This document shows, in pieces, positions 16,366 through 26,083 of a stretch of 64,000 nucleotides of DNA. The DNA is from Pseudoalteromonas sp. CO133X (GTDB lineage Bacteria > Pseudomonadota > Gammaproteobacteria > Enterobacterales > Alteromonadaceae), in the NCBI GenBank assembly GCA_004208945.1, contig SGPE01000008.1:372001-436000 (forward strand). Reading direction: 5' to 3'. The position numbers and the translations under genes were made by a program. The notes beneath the pieces are model-generated. The model was not told where the DNA came from and ran no database searches. It saw only the letters and a list, made by a program, of their open reading frames with translations. The number at the start of each line of letters is the position of its first letter. The stretch's first letter is position 1.

Positions 16366-18366
16366 ATGTTGAGTAAACGCACCAAAAGGCTCATGTATAT
16401 GAGCCTTTTTATCCTGCTGTTAGGTTATGCTGTTAACCCTGTGTTCGCTGCTAATGCCAGTGCCGAACTGCGTTTTTATGATGATTCAAATAGCCAAGTG
16501 TCGTCGGGTTTATTAGTGAAAAACGATGTCACTATGACACTCACGGGGCTGATTAATCATGTTGTTGTTAAACAGCGTTATCAAAACCCGCATCCATTTG
16601 CTGTCAATGCTCGCTATGTGTTTCCGTTACCTGATGAAAGTGCTGTGCATGCCATGCAAATGCAAATAGGTGATCGCATTATCACAGGCAATATTGCCCT
16701 TAAGCAGCAGGCTGAACAGCAATTTGTACAAGCTCAAAAGCAGGGTAAACGCGCCGCTTTAGTGCGTCAGCAACGTGCTAATATTTTCTCTACTGATGTG
16801 GCAAATCTTGGAGCTGGTGAAGAAATTGAAATTACTTTGCAATACCAAGAGATCATCGGCTTTCGTGATGGTGTGTTTTCGTTGCGTTTTCCGACCACTA
16901 TTACGCCGCGATACGAACCTTTAACGGCAGAATTACAGCAAAAAACGTATCTAGAAAAAAAAGACACAGAACAACAGAGTGAACCAGTGGCTAATAAAGC
17001 GCAAGTGGCATCAGCGTGGCTAAAACCTGTTTTTCACCATGCTAAAAGCCAAGAGTCTGATGCGAGCCTAAACCTTGCTATTTCGATGGATATTGGCCTA
17101 GAGCTTAGTTACATCAACGCCAACTTAGACGGTATGCAAGTCGATAACCCGAGTTTTGGCCGTTATCAATTATCGCTTAATCGTGACATTCCGATGGATA
17201 GAGACTTTGAGCTAACATTTAAGCCCCTTGATAAAGCTCACTCACAGGCTGCATTTTTTACCGAAACAGTCGCAGGGCAAAAGTATGGCTTATTAATGCT
17301 AGTGCCGCCAAGCGATCACTTTACCTCGCAAACACGGCTGCCTCGCGAAATGGTGTTTGTTGTTGATACTTCAGGTTCAATGCATGGTCAATCTATGGAG
17401 CAGGCAAGGCAGGCCTTGTTTTATGCCTTATCGTTACTGGATGAAAACGACAGCTTTAATATCATAGGTTTTGATAACGAAGTCTCGCTATTAAGTGACA
17501 CGCCGATGATTGCTAATGATTTTAATATTCGCCGCGCTGAGCGCTTTATTTATGGTTTACAAGCCGATGGTGGCACCGAAATCGCAAAAGCACTGACGCA
17601 GGTACTTGATGGTAAACAGCATGATGGCTTTGTACGCCAAGTGGTATTTTTAACCGATGGCAGTGTGGGTAACGAAACGCAGTTATTTAAGCAAATTCAA
17701 TCTGACTTAGGTGACAGCAGGCTTTTTACTGTGGGTATTGGCAGTGCGCCTAATAGCTTTTTTATGACAAGAGCGGCTGATATTGGCCGTGGTACTTTCA
17801 CTTTTATTAGTAGCACCAGCCAAGTACAGCCAAAAATGCAGCTGCTTTTTGATAAGCTGGCACATCCTGCTGTTACAGAGCTTGCTCTTGAAGGCGATAA
17901 AGCAGCACTTGAATACTGGCCATCGCCATTACCTGACTTGTATTTTTCAGAGCCGGTTTTGGTTGCCATAAAGCTTGATGGCAGTCAGCACTTAACGTTA
18001 AAAGGGCAAACAAACTTAGGACCTTTGACCATTAACTTAGCAACGGCCAATGCCGCAAACGGCGAAGGTATCGCTAGGCTCTGGGCAAGACAAAAAATTA
18101 AGTCACTACTGCTTTATAATGAAAAGGATGCGGTACGCGCAGAAGTTGAGACATTAGCACTTCAGCACCATTTACTTAGCCCTTTTACTGCCTTTATTGC
18201 GGTTGATAACTATGCGGGTAATGAGATTGCAGAGCGTTCAATGCAAGTACGCAACAAACTCCCTAACGGTATGACGCTACCGCAAACCGACGGACAAAGC
18301 CGCGTGTTTATGCTAGTCGGGTTACTATTACTCGCTTTTTCGTGGTTATGGCAATGGCGACGCTAA
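16366..18366 (+). CDS. Marine sortase substrate, VIT and von Willebrand A domains, LPQTD signal
   Basis: 666 residues. A signal peptide (about 1-28) is followed by a VIT domain (about 32-165) and a VWA domain (about 325-495) with an intact metal-binding MIDAS: Asp334-Thr-Ser336-Gly-Ser338, and LTDGS later. The C-terminus is a classic sorting signal: LPQTD at 638-642, a hydrophobic run, and the tail Trp-Arg-Arg at the end. The encoded sortase overlaps the 3' end, so this is its dedicated substrate. The VWA domain suggests adhesion or binding of another protein outside the inner membrane. No other LPxT protein is visible in the window. Confidence 0.93.
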   Translation: MLSKRTKRLMYMSLFILLLGYAVNPVFAANASAELRFYDDSNSQVSSGLLVKNDVTMTLTGLINHVVVKQRYQNPHPFAVNARYVFPLPDESAVHAMQMQIGDRIITGNIALKQQAEQQFVQAQKQGKRAALVRQQRANIFSTDVANLGAGEEIEITLQYQEIIGFRDGVFSLRFPTTITPRYEPLTAELQQKTYLEKKDTEQQSEPVANKAQVASAWLKPVFHHAKSQESDASLNLAISMDIGLELSYINANLDGMQVDNPSFGRYQLSLNRDIPMDRDFELTFKPLDKAHSQAAFFTETVAGQKYGLLMLVPPSDHFTSQTRLPREMVFVVDTSGSMHGQSMEQARQALFYALSLLDENDSFNIIGFDNEVSLLSDTPMIANDFNIRRAERFIYGLQADGGTEIAKALTQVLDGKQHDGFVRQVVFLTDGSVGNETQLFKQIQSDLGDSRLFTVGIGSAPNSFFMTRAADIGRGTFTFISSTSQVQPKMQLLFDKLAHPAVTELALEGDKAALEYWPSPLPDLYFSEPVLVAIKLDGSQHLTLKGQTNLGPLTINLATANAANGEGIARLWARQKIKSLLLYNEKDAVRAEVETLALQHHLLSPFTAFIAVDNYAGNEIAERSMQVRNKLPNGMTLPQTDGQSRVFMLVGLLLLAFSWLWQWRR

Positions 18367-18941
18367 AAAAAGCGCTGCCAGTATGCAGCGCCTTACTTGG
18401 CATCGCATTGTTTGTGAATGGTGGATATATGCAGGCGAAAGCTTGGCTTGCTCAGGCGCTAATTGAGTCGGCTTGGCAGCAAGCTTTGCAAAGTCCTAAT
18501 GAGCAAGTAAGGCCATGGTTTTACGCCGATGGTTATGTCACCGCACATATAAATTGGCCAAGCCAGCAGCAAGAGTTAACAGTACTTGCTGGTGCGTCGG
18601 GGCGAAACCTTGCGTTTGCCCCTGGGCATTTTTTGCCAAGTGGAGAGCTTGGCAGCACAAAAGGGGTGTTGATTGCGGGCCATAACGACACCCACTTTGC
18701 ATTTTTAAAACATGTCGCAGTGGGTGAACAATTCTCTATGCAGTTGCAAAATGGCCAGATTGAACACTATCAAGTTCGCAGCATTGATGTTATTCATCAA
18801 AGCGAACAGGGCTTTTTAGCGCAATCAGGCCTTTATTTATTAACCTGTTACCCTTTTGACTCGTTAGCGTCAGGCACTGAGTTTAGGCTATTGGTATCGG
18901 CTGATAAATTATCGTCGCCTACTTCAACTTTGAGCTCTTGA
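18342..18941 (+). CDS. Class GN sortase
   Basis: 199 residues from the first of three in-frame ATGs (18342, 18348, 18354), all of which overlap the substrate gene. An N-terminal membrane anchor (about 9-28) precedes the sortase beta barrel. The catalytic triad is complete: His114 in AGHNDTH, Cys169 in LLTCYPF, and Arg182 in EFRLLV. It should cleave the LPQT-D bond of the upstream product and attach it to an amine nucleophile that is not known for this class. The 3' end runs 94 bases into the convergent transporter gene. Confidence 0.93.
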   Translation: MVMAMATLKKALPVCSALLGIALFVNGGYMQAKAWLAQALIESAWQQALQSPNEQVRPWFYADGYVTAHINWPSQQQELTVLAGASGRNLAFAPGHFLPSGELGSTKGVLIAGHNDTHFAFLKHVAVGEQFSMQLQNGQIEHYQVRSIDVIHQSEQGFLAQSGLYLLTCYPFDSLASGTEFRLLVSADKLSSPTSTLSS

Positions 18942-19795
18942 TGACGTTGGCTAACAATAACACCTGCAAATACCACTGCAATACTCACCCATTGCCAAAC
19001 AGTCAGCACCTCGCCTAGTAGAATGGCTGACAAAATTAACGCAAAAATTGGAATAAGGTTAGAGTAGGCGGCAGCGGTTAACACCGACACTTTACTGATG
19101 GCGTAATTGTACATGCCATAGCCACCTAACGTGACACATGAGCCTAAATATAAAATGCTCAGTAGGGCACTTAAATCGTGCTGATTTTCGCTCGGTAGTT
19201 CGATGAAAAATAAAAAAGGCGCAAAGAACAAACTACCACTAAACCCTTGAATTGCAATTAAGGTAAGCGGCGAGTAACGAGCGACTAAGTGTTTTACACT
19301 CACGGTATAAAATGCCGCGCACACCATCGCCATCAATTCTAAAAAGTTACCAAGCAAAGGGTTAGGGGCTTGCTCAGTGCTTGGTGATAATAGCGTTAAT
19401 AAAATACTGCCACCAATACATAAGGTAAAACCAACGACAATGGCTTTACTGATGTACTCTTTTAATATTAAGAACGCCAAAATAGCAACGATAATTGGTA
19501 AACAAGAGACAATAACCCCAGCTTGCGATGCTGACGTGTACTCTAGGGCATGCCCCTCAAATAAATAATAAAAGCAAGGCTCAGCCAGTGACATCCCAAT
19601 TAAATACTTCCAGTCACCTGGTTTGAACTCAAAGCGGATCACATAGCGCCATAAACATAAGCTAATCAATAACGTGGTTAGCATTCTTAAGAAAATGACT
19701 AACACAGGATCATAAACATTGATTGCATGCTTTAATGCAATGTAGGAGCTACCCCATAAAAAGGTCGCGATAATTAAGCATAAACTGGCTGGCAT
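18848..19795 (-). CDS. EamA/DMT-family transporter
   Basis: 315 residues with ten hydrophobic segments in two EamA repeats of five (about 5-140 and 152-295), the standard layout for drug/metabolite transporters. Motifs include LWGSSYIALKHA near the N-terminus and the YSNLIPIFALILSAILLGE segment split across repeat 2. The substrate cannot be deduced. The last 25 or so residues form a polar tail after the final helix, and the DNA for that tail is antisense to the sortase active-site end. Confidence 0.88.
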   Translation of the reverse strand: MPASLCLIIATFLWGSSYIALKHAINVYDPVLVIFLRMLTTLLISLCLWRYVIRFEFKPGDWKYLIGMSLAEPCFYYLFEGHALEYTSASQAGVIVSCLPIIVAILAFLILKEYISKAIVVGFTLCIGGSILLTLLSPSTEQAPNPLLGNFLELMAMVCAAFYTVSVKHLVARYSPLTLIAIQGFSGSLFFAPFLFFIELPSENQHDLSALLSILYLGSCVTLGGYGMYNYAISKVSVLTAAAYSNLIPIFALILSAILLGEVLTVWQWVSIAVVFAGVIVSQRHQELKVEVGDDNLSADTNSLNSVPDANESKG

Positions 19796-19917
19796 AGGTG
19801 TCGCTATTGAGTAAAAAAACGAGAGCGCGATCCTAGCATGAATTTTTTTAACTTGTTCAAAAACTGTTAGCTGGTATATATAAATTCTCTATTTTAATTA
19901 CAGAATATAAGAATCAA

Positions 19918-21021
19918 ATGCAAAGGCCACACGTCGTTGTTGTAAAGCTGGGCACAAGCGTGCTGACAGGCGGTACCGACAAATTAGATAAAGCACACAT
20001 GGTTGAACTTGTTCGCCAATGTTGTGAATTAAAAAAACAGGGTTATCAGGTTGTTTTAGTATCAAGCGGCGCGGTTGCTGCAGGTCGCGAGCAACTCATT
20101 ACCCCCTGTGGTCGTTCTTTGATTGAAAAACAAATGCTCGCCGCAATCGGCCAAGGACAGCTTATTCATATTTGGCAGAGTCTGTTTGCTTTGTATGGTG
20201 TGAATGTTGGACAAATGCTACTGACCCGCGCCGATGTCGAGGACCGTGAACGTTACTTAAATGCCCGCGATACCTTAAATGCACTTCTAGCGCACAATGT
20301 GGTGCCAATTATTAACGAGAACGACGCTGTAGCCACCGCCGAAATTAAAGTTGGCGATAACGATAACTTATCTGCTTTAGTCGCAATATTAGCGAATGCT
20401 GAAAAGCTGTTATTGTTAACTGATCAAGAAGGCTTATTTACAGGCGATCCTCGCTCTGATGCCAGCGCGACACTTATCAATGAAGTTGAGCATATTAATG
20501 ATGAGCTCAGAGAGCTTGCTGGTGGCAGTGGTACAAGCCTAGGTACCGGAGGTATGGCAACCAAGCTGCAAGCTGCCGATATTGCACGTCGCGCGGGTGT
20601 TGAGGTGATCATTGCCAAAGGTGCTGGTAAAAATGTGATTTTAAATTGCATGGCCGACAAGCTTCCTGGTACACGTTTTTTAAAGCTCACTGCACCAAAA
20701 GATGGCCGCAAAAAGTGGTTACTTGCAGGGCCTAAAAGTACGGGGCAATTAGTGATTGATGATGGTGCAAGCCTTGCGCTTAAAGAGCGTGGCGCGAGCT
20801 TACTAGCAAAAGGTGTAAAGACTGTGCGAGGACAGTTTGAGCGCGGCGATGTGATTGAAGTAGTGTCTAATCAAGGACAGTGTATTGCTAAAGGTCTTGT
20901 TAATTTTAATCACCAAGAAATTGATCAAATTAAAGGCTGCCATTCATCGCAAATTACCCAGTTGCTTGCATTTGCACCTAGCAGCGAAGTCATTCACAGA
21001 GATGATATGATTTTACTGTAG
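19918..21021 (+). CDS. proB: Glutamate 5-kinase
   Basis: 367 residues, the same as E. coli ProB. The amino-acid-kinase domain shows [13 protein letters not shown] at the start, [19 protein letters not shown] and the GGMATKL loop. A C-terminal PUA domain (about 275-360; [17 protein letters not shown]) is present. The enzyme phosphorylates glutamate in the first step of proline synthesis and is usually feedback-inhibited by proline. The usual partner proA is not adjacent here. Confidence 0.96.
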   Translation: MQRPHVVVVKLGTSVLTGGTDKLDKAHMVELVRQCCELKKQGYQVVLVSSGAVAAGREQLITPCGRSLIEKQMLAAIGQGQLIHIWQSLFALYGVNVGQMLLTRADVEDRERYLNARDTLNALLAHNVVPIINENDAVATAEIKVGDNDNLSALVAILANAEKLLLLTDQEGLFTGDPRSDASATLINEVEHINDELRELAGGSGTSLGTGGMATKLQAADIARRAGVEVIIAKGAGKNVILNCMADKLPGTRFLKLTAPKDGRKKWLLAGPKSTGQLVIDDGASLALKERGASLLAKGVKTVRGQFERGDVIEVVSNQGQCIAKGLVNFNHQEIDQIKGCHSSQITQLLAFAPSSEVIHRDDMILL

Positions 21022-21085
21022 TTTTTTAGTAATTTTTATAAAGTTAACTAGACTAAAGTTATAGTTAGTTTAGAGGGCTTTCTAA

Positions 21086-22054
21086 ATGCCAGCAAACGCT
21101 TGCGGACATGACTGGATAATCTCAATAACGCAACAAGAAGAAGAGCCTGAACTTGATCAGGCGCTTATCAATGCGGTGACGGAGCTCGAAGAGTTTTCTC
21201 GGTTCGCTATTTATGTGAACAAGTTATTCAAACCAGGGCTACCAGCTCGTTTACTCAACAAAGACTCCGTTATTGAAGAGTTAAATGAGCATGAAGTCAG
21301 TGAGTTAATAGAGAAAGTCAGTCGCAACAAAATTCGCATTAGCCGTAATTATGGGGTTATTTCTACCTATGTGCCTATTTACCATATAGGAAATGTGATG
21401 GGGGTGCTGGTGATAGAGTCTGAAAAAGAGCTTTCAGAGCGCTCAAGTATGTTAGCCATTTATATGCTAAATATCTATGCTAACCAATTGTCATTGCTAC
21501 ACAAGTCTAAATTAGATCCCCTTACTGAGTTATTAAATAGACAAACCTTTGATAAAAAGGTGATTGATATCGCAGCAGAAGCGACACTTGAGCCAAAAGA
21601 TCATCAATACCATCCTCACTGGTATCTGGCGATGGTGGACATTGATCATTTTAAGCGTGTTAATGATAATTTTGGTCATGTTATTGGTGATGAAGTTATT
21701 TTACTGGTAGCCCAATTGCTTAAAAATAATTTTCGCATTGAAGACTATGTTTTTCGTTACGGTGGTGAGGAATTTACTGTTTTGTTTCAAGCGTCTGATG
21801 AAACTGATGCGCGCAATGCACTTAATCGTTTTCGTGCTTGTGTGGCAGAGTATCCTTTTCCTCAAGTTGGAAATCTAACCGTCAGTTGCGGTTTTTTACC
21901 TATTTGTGAGTTTGAAATGGTCGCAAGCCTTGTTCAAAAAGCAGATGTTGCACTATATCATTCTAAAAATAATGGTCGTAATCAGGTGACATCGTACGCT
22001 GAGCTTGGGATTCAAGATAGCAAACGCTCTGATGACTCAATAGAGCTTTTTTGA
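21086..22054 (+). CDS. Diguanylate cyclase, GGDEF domain
   Basis: 322 residues. The N-terminal half (about 1-130) has a GAF-like sensory look (VISTYVPIYHIGNVMGVLVIESE). The C-terminal GGDEF domain is intact, with the active site written GGEEF at 226-230 and a product-inhibition I-site RIED at 217-220, the correct five residues before it. It should make cyclic di-GMP from two GTP with feedback control. No membrane segment is seen. GAGG lies before the ATG. Confidence 0.88.
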   Translation: MPANACGHDWIISITQQEEEPELDQALINAVTELEEFSRFAIYVNKLFKPGLPARLLNKDSVIEELNEHEVSELIEKVSRNKIRISRNYGVISTYVPIYHIGNVMGVLVIESEKELSERSSMLAIYMLNIYANQLSLLHKSKLDPLTELLNRQTFDKKVIDIAAEATLEPKDHQYHPHWYLAMVDIDHFKRVNDNFGHVIGDEVILLVAQLLKNNFRIEDYVFRYGGEEFTVLFQASDETDARNALNRFRACVAEYPFPQVGNLTVSCGFLPICEFEMVASLVQKADVALYHSKNNGRNQVTSYAELGIQDSKRSDDSIELF

Positions 22055-22122
22055 ATCTGTTGTCGCGATTATTGCTGTGTTAAAATTGCCCACCATCAAT
22101 TTTAATCAGTATGAGATTTTAC

Positions 22123-22482
22123 ATGAAGTTTGTTCGTTGGTTACTCGGTCGCATTATTTTATTCTTTGATTTCATTTTTACACCACGCAGTAAAAAACGT
22201 CCTGCGGCTGAGCAAGCTGCACTTGATTCAGTGACATCGCAATTTAAATTATACCAATTCAAAGCATGTCCTTTTTGCGTAAAAGTACGCCGTGCTATTA
22301 AGCGTCATGGCCTAGCCATTGAAACCCGTGATGCGAAAGGTAACCAGCAATTTCGTCAAGAGTTACACGAGCAGGGTGGAAAAATTAAAGTACCTTGTTT
22401 ACGTATTGAAGAAAACGGCCAAGTAACTTGGTTGTACGAATCAAACGATATCATTGCTTATTTAGATAAAGTCGCTGCGTAA
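22123..22482 (+). CDS. Membrane-anchored glutaredoxin-like protein
   Basis: 119 residues from the ATG at 22123, preferred over 22111 because a GAG site lies seven bases before it. A hydrophobic N-terminal stretch (about 1-20) followed by basic residues looks like a membrane anchor. A GST-N/glutaredoxin fold with the CPFC redox site (Cys49, Cys52), a cis-Pro in KVPCLRI and a [10 protein letters not shown] helix follows. It probably reduces disulfides with glutathione at the inner membrane. Confidence 0.85.
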   Translation: MKFVRWLLGRIILFFDFIFTPRSKKRPAAEQAALDSVTSQFKLYQFKACPFCVKVRRAIKRHGLAIETRDAKGNQQFRQELHEQGGKIKVPCLRIEENGQVTWLYESNDIIAYLDKVAA

Positions 22483-22562
22483 AGCGGCTTTTCACTTCGA
22501 TTATAGCCCGTGCTGTGCTAGCATTTGGGCAAATTTTTAATTGTCTTTTGAGAGATATAACC

Positions 22563-24047
22563 ATGACAATTCGCACCCGTGTTGCTCCGTCGCCAACAGG
22601 TGACCCGCACCTAGGTACTGCATACATCGCATTATTTAACTACTGTTTTGCTAAGCAGCAAGGCGGTGAGTTTGTGTTACGTATTGAAGATACAGACCAA
22701 GTTCGTAGTACACCAGAATCAGAGCAAGCTATTATGGATAGCTTACAATGGTTAGGCTTAAACTGGGATCATGGTCCAGATGTGGGCGGTGAGTTTGGTC
22801 CATACCGTCAATCTGAGCGTAGCGATTTATATAAGAAATTTGCGCATCAGTTAGTTGAACAGGGTAAAGCATTTTACTGTTTTGCAACCAGCGAAGAGCT
22901 AGACCAAATGCGTGAAGAGCAAATGGCCGAAGGCCTACGCCCTAAATACGATGGTCGTGGTTTAAATCTTTCTGAAGACGAAATCAAAGCGAATCTTGAA
23001 GCAGGTAAGCCTTACGTAATACGTATGAAGATCCCAAGCGAGGGCACGTTTAAGTTTAACGACTACCTACGTGGCGAAATTGAGATCCCGTGGGAAAACG
23101 TAGACATGCAAGTGCTACTTAAAGCAGATGGCTTCCCAACTTACTTCCTTGCTAACGTTGTTGATGATCACCATATGCAAATTAGCCACATCTTCCGTGG
23201 TGAAGAGTGGATCAACTCAGCGCCTAAGCTTTTAAAATTATACGAAGACTTCGGTTGGGAAGCGCCAGTACTTGGCCACTTACCGTTACTTCGTAACCCA
23301 GATAAGTCAAAATTATCGAAACGTAAAAACCCAACGTCAATCAATTACTATAAAGAAATGGGTTACCTACCAGAGGCGCTATTAAACTATCTAGGCCGTA
23401 TGGGTTGGTCAATGCCAGATGAGCGTGAAAAGTTCACCTTAGCAGAGATGATTGAACACTTTGATATGAAACGTGTGTCGCTGGGCGGCCCAATTTTCGA
23501 CATCGATAAGCTTAGCTGGTTAAACGGTATGTGGATCCGTGAAAACTTATCTGATGCAGAATTAATGCAACGTTTTGTTGATTGGAAGTTTAATACTGAG
23601 CTATTCGCTAAAGTATTACCAGAAGCAAAAACGCGTATTAATACGCTTTCTGACATGGTTGACCTTGCGGGTCACTTTGTGGGTGGTATTCCAAGCTACG
23701 ACCCTGCGCTATTAACAGCGGGTAAAGCGGGTGAAGATGCAACTCGTCAAGCATTACAGTTCTTTATCTGGCAACTAGAAGGCTTACGTAGCTGGGAGAA
23801 GTCAGAGATTTTTGCGATTGCAAAAGCGGTTGCAACTTTCCATGAATTGAAGATTAAAGACTTTCTTGAGCCAATCTTTGTGGCTATCACAGGGAAGACT
23901 TCATCAACATCAGTCCTTGATGCGATGGAAATTTTAGGCTCTGACCTATCTCGTGCTCGCTTACGTGTTGCACTGGCGCATATTGGTGTGTCGAAAAAGC
24001 AAGCGAAAAATATTGAGCGTGCTTATCGGGATTATCCGCAAGCATAG
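22563..24047 (+). CDS. gltX: Glutamyl-tRNA synthetase
   Basis: 494 residues from the ATG at 22563, where [15 protein letters not shown] starts the class I domain and GAGAG lies upstream. The HIGH motif appears as HLGT and the KMSKS motif as KLSKR, with the family segments [18 protein letters not shown] and YLGRMGW. It charges tRNA-Glu and may also serve tRNA-Gln if no GlnRS is present. The C-terminal anticodon-binding helices are complete, and a strong terminator follows. Confidence 0.96.
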   Translation: MTIRTRVAPSPTGDPHLGTAYIALFNYCFAKQQGGEFVLRIEDTDQVRSTPESEQAIMDSLQWLGLNWDHGPDVGGEFGPYRQSERSDLYKKFAHQLVEQGKAFYCFATSEELDQMREEQMAEGLRPKYDGRGLNLSEDEIKANLEAGKPYVIRMKIPSEGTFKFNDYLRGEIEIPWENVDMQVLLKADGFPTYFLANVVDDHHMQISHIFRGEEWINSAPKLLKLYEDFGWEAPVLGHLPLLRNPDKSKLSKRKNPTSINYYKEMGYLPEALLNYLGRMGWSMPDEREKFTLAEMIEHFDMKRVSLGGPIFDIDKLSWLNGMWIRENLSDAELMQRFVDWKFNTELFAKVLPEAKTRINTLSDMVDLAGHFVGGIPSYDPALLTAGKAGEDATRQALQFFIWQLEGLRSWEKSEIFAIAKAVATFHELKIKDFLEPIFVAITGKTSSTSVLDAMEILGSDLSRARLRVALAHIGVSKKQAKNIERAYRDYPQA

Positions 24048-24068
24048 TTTTACTAGGTAATCTATTTT

Positions 24069-24094
24069 AAGCCGAGCATCGCTCGGCTTTTTTG
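24069..24094 (+). terminator. Rho-independent terminator of gltX
   Basis: AAGCCGAGC / GCTCGGCTT form a nine-pair stem with a three-base loop, followed by a T tract, 22 bases after the gltX stop. Confidence 0.95.
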
Positions 24095-24132
24095 TAGCTA
24101 AATCAAACTTTTTTCTCTTCTTCATTGAAATA

Positions 24133-24154
24133 TAATACTACTTGTTTAGTATTA
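24133..24154. promoter_or_regulatory. Perfect 8-bp inverted repeat upstream of the sulfatase
   Basis: TAATACTA and TAGTATTA are separated by six bases, 117 bases before the sulfatase start. This has the shape of an operator for a dimeric regulator. The site may also supply a -10-like element. Confidence 0.4.
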
Positions 24155-24270
24155 AATATGTACAATTATCACTTGTAGAAACAACTTTAAGTAGCAGTAT
24201 AAGGTGGCTGCAAGCGAGGATTTAAATAATTACTGGTTATTAAAATCAGTTTATTTTCAAGGAGAAAGTG

Positions 24271-25797
24271 ATGTTTAAGTATCTTGTGGTCTGTATGACC
24301 ATACTGGCTTTTAGTCTACCCAGCTACGCCGCCGATAAGCCCAATGTACTCGTTATTTGGGGGGATGATGTCGGTATGTGGAATATCAGTGCCTATCATC
24401 GCGGTATGATGGGAGGCAGTACCCCTAACATAGATAGCATTGCCAATGATGGCATGATATTTATGGATCACTACGCACAAGCCTCTTGCACCGCAGGGCG
24501 TGCAGCATTTATCACAGGTCAGTACCCGATGCGTACAGGACTTAGTACGGTAGGCCTTCCTGGTGCACCGCAAGGCTTGCAAAAGAAAGATCCAACACTT
24601 GCAACTATGCTTAAATCCAAAGGGTATGTAACAGGTCAATTTGGTAAAAACCATTTAGGTGACCTTGATGAGCACTTACCAACTAATCATGGCTTTGATG
24701 AGTTCTTTGGTATTTTGTATCACCTCAATGCTGGTGAATATGTTGAGCAGCAAGATTATCCGCAAGACGCTAAAACACAAGAGAAATTTGGTTTAAAAAT
24801 GCGTGGTGTGATCCACTCAAAAGCGCTTGCTAACGGTAAGCAAGAAATTAAAGATCTAGGACAGTTTGGTAAAGAGCGTCAGCGCAACTTAGACCAAGAA
24901 GTACTTGTTGAATCAAAGCGTTTTATTCGTGATGCAGTCAAACAAGATAAGCCTTTCTTTGTTTGGCATAACACCACACGTATGCATTATCAAACTAACT
25001 TAAATAAAGCGTATGATGGTAAGACTGGCTATGGTTTATACGCTGATGGTATGGCCGAAATGGATGACGATGTGGGTGAATTACTTAACTTGCTTGATGA
25101 GTTAAAAGTCGCAGATAACACGATCGTGATGTTTTCGACTGATAATGGCGCGGCATCAAACTCTTGGCCTGATGGTGGTAACCAACCATTTCACGGTGAA
25201 AAAGGTGTTGGTGGCTGGGAAGGGGGCTTCAGAGTGCCTTTAGTTGTGAAGTGGCCTGGTCATATTCCAAAAGGTGTAAGCACCGGTGAGTTCATGACAA
25301 TGGAAGATTGGATGCCTACAATTATGTCATGGGTGGGTGATAAAGATCTCAAAGCTAATTTATTGAAAGGCACCAAAATTAATGGTCAAAAGTACAAAGT
25401 GCATTTAGACGGTTTTGATCAAAGTGATATCTTACTAAATAACGGTAAAACAAAGCGTAAAGAGTTTTATTATTTCACCGAAACTACTTTCCATGGCATG
25501 CGTTATGGTGATTGGAAGCTTATTTTCACTGAGCAAAACCACTGGTTTAGATCTACACAAAATGCACTTACTTCTCCTTACATTATTAACTTAAAAATGG
25601 ATCCATTTGAGCGTTTTATTGATGCTCGGGGTTATGATGAATGGGCTGAAAACCGTAGCTGGATTTTAGGCCCTGCGGGCAATCAAATTGCAGAGTTTGT
25701 GAAAACCTTCAAAGCTTTCCCACCAAGCCAAGAAAGTATGTCGGTACAGGTTGGAAGTGTCGCTGAAATGATTTCAAAGCAAGCACTTAATCGTTAG
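24271..25797 (+). CDS. Arylsulfatase, exported
   Basis: 508 residues from the ATG at 24271 (AAGGAG eight bases before; a GTG codon directly before it is less likely). A Sec signal (about 1-20) is followed by metal ligands Asp32-Asp33 and the sulfatase signature CTAGR at 73-77, where Cys73 is converted to formylglycine. Later motifs GQFGKNHLGD, STDNGAASNSWPDGG and FHGEKG follow family S1. Position 3 of the signature is Ala rather than Pro, as in a minority of S1 enzymes. A formylglycine-generating enzyme or anaerobic maturase must be encoded elsewhere. It probably removes sulfate from algal or environmental esters in the periplasm. Confidence 0.92.
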   Translation: MFKYLVVCMTILAFSLPSYAADKPNVLVIWGDDVGMWNISAYHRGMMGGSTPNIDSIANDGMIFMDHYAQASCTAGRAAFITGQYPMRTGLSTVGLPGAPQGLQKKDPTLATMLKSKGYVTGQFGKNHLGDLDEHLPTNHGFDEFFGILYHLNAGEYVEQQDYPQDAKTQEKFGLKMRGVIHSKALANGKQEIKDLGQFGKERQRNLDQEVLVESKRFIRDAVKQDKPFFVWHNTTRMHYQTNLNKAYDGKTGYGLYADGMAEMDDDVGELLNLLDELKVADNTIVMFSTDNGAASNSWPDGGNQPFHGEKGVGGWEGGFRVPLVVKWPGHIPKGVSTGEFMTMEDWMPTIMSWVGDKDLKANLLKGTKINGQKYKVHLDGFDQSDILLNNGKTKRKEFYYFTETTFHGMRYGDWKLIFTEQNHWFRSTQNALTSPYIINLKMDPFERFIDARGYDEWAENRSWILGPAGNQIAEFVKTFKAFPPSQESMSVQVGSVAEMISKQALNR

Positions 25798-25827
25798 TAA
25801 TAGTTTAAAGTGTCGTTTACAGCTAAG

Positions 25828-25849
25828 AAGGGCCTACGGGCCCTTTTTG
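25828..25849 (+). terminator. Rho-independent terminator of the arylsulfatase gene
   Basis: AAGGGCC / GGCCCTT with a four-base loop, followed by T residues, 30 bases after the stop. Confidence 0.9.
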
Positions 25850-26083
25850 TATTTTAGGTAATATAAAATGTTGAAATAGCTATGTAGCAAAATGTACAAG
25901 GTATTTCATATTTTCTTTAGTGTGATAATTTCATTAACGGGTGTGTGAATAAGTCGCTCACCTTGGGCTAAAGAAATATACAAAGGTGTATTCAAACGTT
26001 ATGATCGCAAGGGTAGAGGCGCTTTTTAGTCGCATTAATTGTTGCCATATAAATACATTTTGATACCAACAGGGTGAATAAAG

